Part shown: piece after piece, positions 1 through 5,207 of the stretch
Position numbering within the stretch: position 1 is the stretch's first letter
Layout of the letters: every line of letters begins with the position of its first letter
Assembly: GCA_002492045.1 (NCBI GenBank)
Contig: DKXC01000158.1
Coordinates: 4,810-12,226, forward strand
DNA: 7,417 nt
Source of the DNA: Micrococcaceae bacterium UBA7136
GTDB lineage: Bacteria; Actinomycetota; Actinomycetes; Actinomycetales; Micrococcaceae
Direction of reading: 5' to 3'
Notes under the pieces: model-generated
Told to the model about the DNA's origin: nothing
The model's database searches: none
The model's input: only the letters and a program-made list of their open reading frames with translations
Program-made: the position numbers and the translations under genes

Positions 1-305
1 GCGATGATGGCATCGCCTTCGGCCCGTGCTTCTTCGCGAATTTTCTGAGCTTCAAGCCGAGCGCTTTCCAGCTGCTGGCCGTACTCTTCGCGTGCTGCTG
101 CGGCTTCTGCCTGAGCCTTTTCGGCCTTAGCTAGGCCACCCTCAATTGCTTCCTTACGGTCCTGGTAGGTCTTTTCAAAGGCCGGGACAACGTACTTGGT
201 AACGATGAAGAGGAGGAGCAGGAACCCGATGGCGGTAATGGCGATTTCCCAGACATTAGGAATCAGAGGGTTGGCGCCCTCTTCTGCAGCCATTAGATAA
301 GACAT
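1..305 (-). CDS. atpF: ATP synthase F0 subunit b, N-terminal part (cut by window edge)
   Basis: This is the peripheral-stalk subunit of F-type ATP synthase. It anchors in the membrane and holds F1 static against the rotating c-ring. The 101 visible residues show a short polar N-terminus, one membrane helix at about residues 20-41 ending in KYVVP, then a charged Ala/Glu/Lys/Arg-rich helix that begins at RKEAIEGGLAKAE and runs to the window edge. That is the usual b-subunit coiled-coil stalk. I chose the ATG at 305 because AGGA lies 9 nt upstream; the in-frame ATG at 293 (residue 5) has no such site. The gene follows atpE by 53 nt on the same strand, as in other atp operons. The remaining stalk and C-terminus lie outside the window, so length and integrity cannot be judged. 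Confidence 0.95.
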   Translation of the reverse strand, partial: MSYLMAAEEGANPLIPNVWEIAITAIGFLLLLFIVTKYVVPAFEKTYQDRKEAIEGGLAKAEKAQAEAAAAREEYGQQLESARLEAQKIREEARAEGDAII

Positions 306-358
306 AGGGGTTTTTCCTGTTCTTGGTAAGTGGTTAAAGGTCAGTTGCTAGGGCGGTC

Positions 359-568
359 TTACTTGATGAAGGCAAGAACCAGACCCAGAACTGCCAGTGC
401 CTCAACCAGGGCGAAGCCCAGGAAGAGCATGGGCTGCAGGGTGCGCTGGGACTCGGGCTGACGGGCAACAGAAGTCATGTAGGCTGCAAAGATCAGACCT
501 ACGCCGATGCCACCGCCGATAGCTGACAGGCCGTAACCAACTGCGGTGAGTGAACCGGTGAGTTCCAT
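359..568 (-). CDS. atpE: ATP synthase F0 subunit c (proteolipid ring subunit)
   Basis: Subunit c forms the rotating ring that carries protons through F0. The 69-residue protein is a two-helix hairpin. Helix 1 carries the glycine-packing motif GGGIGVG (18-24), the polar loop is ARQPE (35-39), and helix 2 carries the proton-binding carboxylate E56 in FALVEALAVLG. It is short compared with the 81-residue Mycobacterium protein but matches Micrococcaceae-type c subunits. The ATG at 568 is preceded by AAAGGA with about 10 nt of A/C-rich, probably unstructured spacer. A 139-nt leader separates it from atpB and contains two hairpins. The codons look like those of a highly expressed gene (CTG, GGT/GGC, CAG). 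At the positions that bind bedaquiline in Mycobacterium several residues differ. Confidence 0.98.
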   Translation of the reverse strand: MELTGSLTAVGYGLSAIGGGIGVGLIFAAYMTSVARQPESQRTLQPMLFLGFALVEALAVLGLVLAFIK

Positions 569-593
569 AGTGTTTGTTTCCTTTCACAGTGCC

Positions 594-618
594 CGCCCAT
601 AAAGGTTTGGTTGGGGCG
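594..618 (-). other. RNA hairpin just upstream of the atpE ribosome binding site
   Basis: In the minus-strand transcript CGCCC (618-614) can pair with GGGCG (598-594), giving a 5-bp GC stem with a 15-nt loop. It ends about 10 nt before the A-rich ribosome-binding region of atpE. The stem would leave that region single-stranded. The loop is long, so the structure is less certain than the UUCG hairpin farther upstream. Confidence 0.4.
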
Positions 619-645
619 AACAGAGCGGATATGGGTTTATTTCTC

Positions 646-659
646 CCCGCCGAAGCGGG
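646..659 (-). other. UUCG-tetraloop hairpin in the atpB-atpE intergenic region
   Basis: The minus-strand transcript reads CCCGC UUCG GCGGG. This is a perfect 5-bp GC stem closed by a C(UUCG)G tetraloop, one of the most stable small RNA hairpins known. No U-run follows (the next bases are AGAAAUAAAC), so it is not an intrinsic terminator. It lies about 48 nt after the atpB stop and 77 nt before the atpE start. A role in mRNA processing, 3'-end protection or setting c-subunit output is inferred. Confidence 0.65.
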
Positions 660-707
660 TTGCTTTTCTCGTCTGCCGGAAAATAAAGACCCAGCAGAGA
701 AAATCTT

Positions 708-1511
708 TTAGTGGCCTTCAGAGACCGAGCCCTGCAGGTAGACCGCAAGGAGCAGGGTGAAGACGTAGGCCTGGATAACCTGAATCATCAGTTCCAGGAA
801 GTAGAGGAAGAGGCCCAGGGCACCAGAGCCAACTGAGGCCAGGGCAGCGACGCCACCAGCTTCAACAATCAGGAACTGGGTCAGAGAGGCAGCAACCATG
901 ATGGCCAGGTGGCCACCGAACATGGTAGCGAAAAGACGCAGGGCGTGAGTTGCCGGGCGAATGAGCAGGTTCGACATGAACTCAATAGGAATGAGGATGA
1001 CGTAGACCAGCGGGGGAACGCCGGAGGGCATGGTCAAATCCTTGAAGAAGCCACCCAGGCCCTTGCGCTTGATGCCAACCCCAACCCAGGTCAGGTAGGC
1101 AATACCAGCCAGAGCATAAGCAGAGCCCACGTGAGACATGGTGGGAAGCTGAATGAAAGGTAGAGAACCGTAAAGGTTATTGACCAGAATGAAGAAGAAG
1201 GAGGTAAAGAGCAGGGGCACAAAGGGCTTGTAGGCGTGGGCGCCGATCAGGTCCTTAGCCAGGTTGTTACGGATCAGACCGTAACCCATTTCGCCTACGA
1301 ACTGGGTGCGGGAGGGCACCAGGGCACCCCGACGGATGGAGTAGAGGAAGAAGCCAGCTACGATGACTACTGAGAGCAGAACCAGCAGCATCTGCTTGCT
1401 GAATTCAAAATCTCCAAGGGTGAAGATAGCCGGCAGGTGCATGTCCTCAATAGTGGGAGGTACATAGCCCTGCTGCTCTCCAGCTGCGACAACTAGCCCG
1501 TTTGCGTTCAA
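708..1511 (-). CDS. atpB: ATP synthase F0 subunit a
   Basis: Subunit a forms the proton half-channels against the c-ring. The 267-residue protein is hydrophobic with several membrane helices (about 40-58, 98-117, 130-147, 165-184, 196-216, 225-262). The essential arginine is R192 in ALRLFATMFGGH. Q247 in VIQAYVF matches the conserved Gln of the last helix. The pair equivalent to E219/H245 of Escherichia coli is swapped here to H201/E240, a known alternative arrangement. The start is TTG at 1511: AAAGGA lies 6 nt upstream, a TGA closes the frame a few codons farther up, and the next ATG (residue 24) would remove the N-terminal tail. It follows atpZ by 91 nt, a gap holding a candidate promoter, and precedes atpE. 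Confidence 0.98.
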   Translation of the reverse strand: MNANGLVVAAGEQQGYVPPTIEDMHLPAIFTLGDFEFSKQMLLVLLSVVIVAGFFLYSIRRGALVPSRTQFVGEMGYGLIRNNLAKDLIGAHAYKPFVPLLFTSFFFILVNNLYGSLPFIQLPTMSHVGSAYALAGIAYLTWVGVGIKRKGLGGFFKDLTMPSGVPPLVYVILIPIEFMSNLLIRPATHALRLFATMFGGHLAIMVAASLTQFLIVEAGGVAALASVGSGALGLFLYFLELMIQVIQAYVFTLLLAVYLQGSVSEGH

Positions 1512-1517
1512 GGCAAG

Positions 1518-1523
1518 TCCTTT
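1518..1523 (-). promoter_or_regulatory. Ribosome binding site that fixes the TTG start of atpB
   Basis: AAAGGA on the minus strand lies 6 nt before the TTG at 1511. No ATG or GTG in frame has a comparable site, and an in-frame TGA just upstream excludes a longer protein. Confidence 0.75.
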
Positions 1524-1528
1524 CTTGC

Positions 1529-1557
1529 ATCATCATGGCCGCTTGCGCAACCGTCAA
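1529..1557 (-). promoter_or_regulatory. Candidate promoter upstream of atpB
   Basis: The minus strand carries TTGACG (1557-1552), close to the sigma-70-class -35 consensus. After a 17-nt spacer comes GATGAT (1534-1529), a weak -10 that keeps only the A and final AT of the consensus. An 8-bp palindrome TTGCGCAA (1543-1550) sits in the spacer. The transcript would have a very short leader of about 15 nt. The -35 is good and the -10 is poor, so this could be an internal promoter that adds ATP synthase expression to read-through from upstream, or chance. Confidence 0.35.
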
Positions 1558-1584
1558 GGTAGTTCTAAGAAATCTCAGTGTGTG

Positions 1585-1604
1585 GCCCCCAAGGGGGCTT
1601 TTTT
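1585..1604 (+). terminator. Intrinsic terminator oriented on the plus strand, between atpZ and atpB
   Basis: On the plus strand GCCCCC (1585-1590) and GGGGGC (1593-1598) form an inverted repeat separated by AA, so in practice a 5-bp GC stem with a 4-nt loop. Six T residues follow at once (1599-1604). That is a classic L-shaped terminator for plus-strand transcription. On the minus strand, where all nearby genes lie, the A-run precedes the stem and CACACACTGAG follows, so a normal U-tail is missing. The T-run overlaps the atpZ stop codon (TAA on the minus strand, 1605-1603). It may stop antisense RNA coming from the atpB side. Confidence 0.6.
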
Positions 1605-1857
1605 ATTGGCCCTGGCTCATGTGGAGATACACCAGGTAGACTCCACCACAGGCCCCAAGACCTGCTCCAGCCCAGACTAGCCAGGCCGTCCCAAATACGT
1701 GGTCTAGCCCATAGCCTACCAAACTCCAGATGCCAATGCCGATTACGACATAGAGAACTGTCATAACAGCACCAGCAGTTCCTCCGCCAGCCACCAATTG
1801 ACCGGTGGTACGAAGTTCCTTCTTCTGCTGATACCACTTCTCTTGGGACTGATTCAT
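1603..1857 (-). CDS. atpZ: AtpZ/AtpI-family small membrane protein linked to ATP synthase
   Basis: The 84-residue protein has a charged N-terminal tail (1-17) and two predicted membrane helices at about 28-50 and 58-78. The joint reads GYGLDHVFGTAWLVWAGAGLG. This fits the pattern of the ATPase_gene1/AtpZ family: glycine-rich helix, G-x-x-L-D at the membrane edge, a short turn, then a second glycine-rich helix. Proteins of this family are encoded at the head of atp operons and have been linked to Mg2+/Ca2+ handling and, with AtpI, to F0 assembly. The specific role here is inferred. The ATG at 1857 has AAGGAG 6 nt upstream. It lies 22 nt after atpI and is followed directly by the plus-strand terminator hairpin. 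The family call rests on pattern and position, not on a search. Confidence 0.75.
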   Translation of the reverse strand: MNQSQEKWYQQKKELRTTGQLVAGGGTAGAVMTVLYVVIGIGIWSLVGYGLDHVFGTAWLVWAGAGLGACGGVYLVYLHMSQGQ

Positions 1858-1879
1858 GGGAAGCTCCTTGGCCTTACTC

Positions 1880-2302
1880 TCATCCTACCGAATCAAAGTA
1901 AAGGATGCGTTGTTTGGTCACAATTTTAATTTCTAGGATCAGCTGCAGCAGCAGAGCTCCTAGACTCCCGGCCAGCATCCAACCGTTACGGAAAGCATCC
2001 GGCAAGGGAAGGAAAACCAGCAGGAGGGTGAAGAAAAAAATCTTCAGCGGGTAGGAGGCCAAAAGGGCCTGGGCTGCCCGAGTCAAGGACTTCCGCTCCC
2101 CCAGCATCACCAGACCAACTGAGACCAGGAAGGAGGTATAGACCAGAACTAAGCCTAGCAGAAAGGCACCCGCCCCATGACCACCTGTCAGCCAGCAGGC
2201 TAGCAGCCCCCCGGCTAGGGCGTAAACAAGGCTGGCGGCAGAGACGCTCCTGAGCATCTGCCCCCAGGGCATCTGGTTAATCGCCGGTCCCCTAGTGGCC
2301 AC
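1880..2302 (-). CDS. atpI: ATP synthase protein I (AtpI-like, four membrane helices)
   Basis: This 140-residue membrane protein has four predicted helices at about 21-38, 46-67, 85-101 and 108-126, and a basic C-terminus ending ILYFDSVG. Length, topology and the YPLKIFFFTLLLVFL third helix fit the ATP-synthase I family, whose members help assemble the c-ring. The order transferase, AtpI, atpB matches Rv1302-Rv1303-atpB of Mycobacterium tuberculosis. The frame stays open upstream to 2419, but that part overlaps the transferase in another frame and encodes an unlikely cysteine-rich tail. I place the start at GTG 2302-2300, with GGGGAG 6 nt upstream. That start overlaps the preceding stop (GTGGCCACTAG) by 11 nt, which suggests coupled translation. 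Later ATGs at residues 11 and 16 remain possible. Confidence 0.82.
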   Translation of the reverse strand: MATRGPAINQMPWGQMLRSVSAASLVYALAGGLLACWLTGGHGAGAFLLGLVLVYTSFLVSVGLVMLGERKSLTRAAQALLASYPLKIFFFTLLLVFLPLPDAFRNGWMLAGSLGALLLQLILEIKIVTKQRILYFDSVG

Positions 2303-3323
2303 GGCCAGCTCCCCGAAATCGGGCCAGCAGATCAGGAAGCAAGAGGTAGAAGCCCATAATGAGCAGGCTAAGCAGACCAGACCAGAGGGCATCCTGAGTC
2401 TCAAAAGGCAGGGCAGCAACCGTCAGGGCCGTAATAGCTAGGGTGCAGGCCGTCACCAGCCCAGCCGAGGCCAGATGGCTAAACCCCTGGTCGGTTAGCC
2501 GCTGATAGACGTGAGTACGGTGGGGCTTATACCACTGCTCCCCCCGAATCACTCGCCGCAGCAGGGTCGAGCCGGTATCAGCCAAATAAATGAGCAGGGG
2601 CGAGAGAATGTACTCCAGATAAACCCCCGACAGGAAGGCCCCCACCGCCATAGAGGCGATAGCCCCACCCAAAAAGTAGGATCCAGCATCCCCCAGAAAA
2701 ACATTCTTACCCGTCCGCACGTTCCAAGGTAAGAAAGCCAGGTAGGCGGCGGCCAGGGCAGAGCCTCCAGCCAGCAGCCAGGGCATCTGGTTGACCCAAC
2801 CAGCCCAGGCATAGGCCAGACCCACAGCAAAACCGTGAAGCCCCGAAATGCCGTTGATGCCGTCCATGAAGTTGGTGACATTGATGTAGGCAGCAATAGC
2901 GAAAATTCCCACCGGCAGCCAGAAGAAGCTGGTTTCTAGCATGAGGGTCATGCCCAGGGTGACAGCCAGGCCAATCAGTAGTTGAAGCCCGGCCCGCCAT
3001 TTAATCGAAACCCCCCGGTAGTCCTCAGCCCAGCCCAGGGCACCCGAGGTCACCATGCCCAGCAAGACCAGCAGGGCAATAGAACGGTCAGTAAAAATCT
3101 GGCCATTGGCCAGGGCCAGGCTATAACCGGTCAAGGCAGCCAGGGCGGTTGCCAACCCCATACCCCGGAAGACCGGCTGAGTATGGGAAGAACGGGCAGT
3201 GGGAATATCCACCAGGTTCCAGCGGTGCAGCAGGGGCCGCACAGCAAAGGGTAGCAGCAGGCCCAAAAGGCCAGCCGCTAAGGCAGGTAGCAGGGCCAGG
3301 AGCAGAAGCTGAGAAGTATCCAT
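2292..3323 (-). CDS. wecA: Polyprenyl-phosphate HexNAc-1-phosphate transferase (WecA/WbpL type)
   Basis: The enzyme moves a sugar-1-phosphate from a UDP-HexNAc to undecaprenyl/decaprenyl phosphate at the inner membrane face, the first step of a lipid-linked glycan. The 343-residue protein has about ten or eleven membrane helices. Family motifs in order: VDIPTARSSHTQPVFRGMG (38-56), WAEDYRG (98-104), NVTNFMDGINGISG (148-161), NVFLGDAGS (207-215), ADTGSTLLRR (248-257) and PHRTHVYQRL (267-276). The usual DD pair of the second motif (D90/D91 in Escherichia coli WecA) reads E100-D101. The HRTHVYQR motif resembles WbpL-type enzymes more than classical WecA, so GlcNAc or a 6-deoxy HexNAc could be the substrate. 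Its place before atpI-atpB matches mycobacterial wecA. ATG 3323 lies 3 nt after the upstream stop, with AGGAGG inside that gene. Confidence 0.9.
   Translation of the reverse strand: MDTSQLLLLALLPALAAGLLGLLLPFAVRPLLHRWNLVDIPTARSSHTQPVFRGMGLATALAALTGYSLALANGQIFTDRSIALLVLLGMVTSGALGWAEDYRGVSIKWRAGLQLLIGLAVTLGMTLMLETSFFWLPVGIFAIAAYINVTNFMDGINGISGLHGFAVGLAYAWAGWVNQMPWLLAGGSALAAAYLAFLPWNVRTGKNVFLGDAGSYFLGGAIASMAVGAFLSGVYLEYILSPLLIYLADTGSTLLRRVIRGEQWYKPHRTHVYQRLTDQGFSHLASAGLVTACTLAITALTVAALPFETQDALWSGLLSLLIMGFYLLLPDLLARFRGAGRGH
2309..2314 (-). promoter_or_regulatory. Ribosome binding site that supports the GTG start of atpI
   Basis: GGGGAG on the minus strand lies 6 nt before the GTG at 2302, inside the last codons of the upstream transferase gene. 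Its position favours the 140-residue form of AtpI over the 179-residue open frame and implies that ribosomes finishing the transferase can restart here. Confidence 0.65.
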
Positions 3324-3326
3324 GGT

Positions 3327-5192
3327 TTAGGCCTCCTGTCCCAGGTGTTCCTGACGGTCGTAGCCCCGCTTGGAACGGTAGTTAGCCAGCCAGCTGCCAT
3401 AGTCTAAGGTGGCCGGGTCCATACCCGGGGCCTGGGCGTGCATGATGTTGGGGTTCTGACTGCTAGGACGGGCGTCCTCGCCGGCCCCAAAGAGAACCTC
3501 ATCCCGCTTCTCGCCCGGACGCAGGCCAATGGTCTTAATCTGCACGTCAAAGCGCTCATAGAGGCGGCGCATGTGCTCAGCTACCTTGTAAATCTTGACC
3601 GGCTGGCCCATATTCAGCACCATGACCTCTCCCGGTTTACCCAGGGCACCAGCCATCATGACCAGCAGGCAGGCGTCCGGAATCAGCATGAAGAAGCGGG
3701 TGGCGTTCTTGTCGGTCACCGTAATGGGGCCACCGTCCAGAATCTGCTTGGTGAAGAGAGGCTTAATGGAGCCGCGGGAACCAAAGACGTTACCGAAGCG
3801 AACCGAAACATAGGGGCGCCCGGTCTGCTGGCCGTACCAGCTAGTTAGCATCTCAGCAGCCCGCTTGGACTGCCCCAGAGCCGTGGTGGGGTCAGCAGCC
3901 TTATCGGTCGAGATATTAACAAAAACCTCAACATTAACCTGAGCTGCAGCCTTCAGGACGTTGGCTGTACCCAGGGTATTGGTCTTATAGGCTTCCTTGG
4001 GGTAAGCCTCTAGGGCAGATACATGTTTGAGGGCCGCCGCATGAAATACAACCTCAGGTTGACGTTCAGTAAAGACAGCCTCCAGGGCCTCAAAATCCCG
4101 GATATCAGCCAGAATGACGCTGGGATCATCCAGGCTAGACAGGCCGCTGAGGGAATAGCGGGTATCCATGAGTAGGGACTCATCCCGGTCCAGCATCATG
4201 AGCTCAGCCGGGCCGTAGGCATCCAGCTGACGGCAGAGTTCAGACCCGATCGACCCGCCGGCGCCAGTGACCAGCACCCGCTTACCGGCCACATACTCCC
4301 GAATCAGCTGACCATCAATCTGGTAGTCAATACTGCCCCGAATCTTCTCCAGCAGCTCCCGCTCATCAGCCTCCTGTGAGCGCCCGGCCGACTCCAAATC
4401 AGGCAGGCTAGAGGTCAGACGGATGGTCTCTACCCCCAGTTCCTTCAGGCTCTGGGCCAGGTTGACCAGGCGGCGCTCCGGAATGTTCTCACCAATGGCA
4501 ACCAGGACCTTCTTAACCTCAAACTTCTGAACCAGCTGAGGCAGGTCAGCACTAGAACCCATGACCTTAACCGAGTGAATCCGGGCGTTCTGGATGGACT
4601 GGTCATCGTCCACAATAGCCACCGGCAGGTACTTGGCCTTGGGGTCACCCATGAGGCTAGAAACCAGGTTACGGCCCACAAAGCCAGCCCCGTAGACAAT
4701 GACCGGCTCGGCGCTCTCTCCGCTGGGCCGGTTAGTAGTCTCCTCATAAATCCGCTTGATGTAGCGGAATCCCATCATCAGCAGCAGGGCCAGGGGGAAG
4801 GCAATCAGGGCCACCGACCGGGGCACCCCAATAGAACGGGAAAAAAGCAGCAGCAGGCCCTGAACCAAGAGAACATTAATGAAAACCAGGGGGTAAAGGC
4901 GGCTACCCTCCTGAAGGGTGCCATAGCTGTAGCGGCTACGGTAGAGACCCACCAGAAGGCCACCACCCAGTTGCAAAAGAACCATGAGGCCGGCGACCAG
5001 GGCCAGCCCCTGCCAATCAATCCGGCTCAAATCCATACCGTAGCGCAGAATAAAGGCCGCAGGCAGAGCCAGCAACCAGGCCAAAGAATCCAGAGTCATC
5101 TGGGCATACTTCCACCAGACCTTCCGCTCCTGGCTGTCGGTCAGCATAGGGATGGACAGGCTGGTCGTAGCAGGATTTTCCTGAGATGTCAT
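3327..5192 (-). CDS. Membrane-anchored UDP-HexNAc 4,6-dehydratase/epimerase (WbpM/CapD/PglF family)
   Basis: Family members remove water from UDP-GlcNAc or a related sugar nucleotide, giving a 4-keto-6-deoxy intermediate for QuiNAc, FucNAc or bacillosamine-type sugars. The 621 residues match the full-length class: four predicted membrane helices (about 33-50, 62-84, 101-117, 127-143), a first Rossmann domain with VYGAGFVG (167-173), and a second catalytic SDR domain with VTGAGGSIGSE (308-318), HAAALKHV (384-391), STDK (428-431), ALGQSK (438-443), RFGNVFGSRGS (465-475) and GLRPGEKRDE (556-565). The tyrosine of the ordinary YxxxK motif is L439 here; WbpM enzymes carry Met there. K443 is kept. 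ATG 5192 has AAGGA about 10 nt upstream. It lies 15 nt after the glycosyltransferase and 3 nt before the lipid-carrier transferase. The exact product is not readable from sequence. Confidence 0.92.
   Translation of the reverse strand: MTSQENPATTSLSIPMLTDSQERKVWWKYAQMTLDSLAWLLALPAAFILRYGMDLSRIDWQGLALVAGLMVLLQLGGGLLVGLYRSRYSYGTLQEGSRLYPLVFINVLLVQGLLLLFSRSIGVPRSVALIAFPLALLLMMGFRYIKRIYEETTNRPSGESAEPVIVYGAGFVGRNLVSSLMGDPKAKYLPVAIVDDDQSIQNARIHSVKVMGSSADLPQLVQKFEVKKVLVAIGENIPERRLVNLAQSLKELGVETIRLTSSLPDLESAGRSQEADERELLEKIRGSIDYQIDGQLIREYVAGKRVLVTGAGGSIGSELCRQLDAYGPAELMMLDRDESLLMDTRYSLSGLSSLDDPSVILADIRDFEALEAVFTERQPEVVFHAAALKHVSALEAYPKEAYKTNTLGTANVLKAAAQVNVEVFVNISTDKAADPTTALGQSKRAAEMLTSWYGQQTGRPYVSVRFGNVFGSRGSIKPLFTKQILDGGPITVTDKNATRFFMLIPDACLLVMMAGALGKPGEVMVLNMGQPVKIYKVAEHMRRLYERFDVQIKTIGLRPGEKRDEVLFGAGEDARPSSQNPNIMHAQAPGMDPATLDYGSWLANYRSKRGYDRQEHLGQEA
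3332..3337 (-). promoter_or_regulatory. Ribosome binding site of the transferase, embedded in the preceding gene
   Basis: AGGAGG on the minus strand lies 8 nt before ATG 3323 and within the last codons of the dehydratase gene, whose TAA is at 3329-3327. This is a near-perfect anti-16S match and points to coupled translation of the two proteins. Confidence 0.7.
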
Positions 5193-5207
5193 GACAAGCT
5201 TTTCCTT

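Noticed and set aside
1543..1550. Palindrome TTGCGCAA in the atpB upstream gap as a regulator site
   Set aside because: An 8-bp palindrome with no symmetric flanks is expected often by chance and matches no operator I can name. It is mentioned only as part of the promoter candidate.
1565..1837. Minus-strand open frame of 90 codons overlapping atpZ
   Set aside because: It is Trp/Arg-rich in a shifted frame of atpZ, runs through the terminator hairpin and lacks the AAGGAG site that atpZ has.
2303..2419. N-terminal extension of AtpI up to an ATG at 2419
   Set aside because: The extra 39 residues overlap the transferase gene in another frame and are Cys/Leu-rich without family character. The GTG at 2302 has a strong ribosome binding site and gives the normal family length.
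3438..3848. Plus-strand open frame of 136 codons inside the dehydratase gene
   Set aside because: It is antisense to the catalytic SDR domain, has low-complexity composition and no ribosome binding site that stands out.
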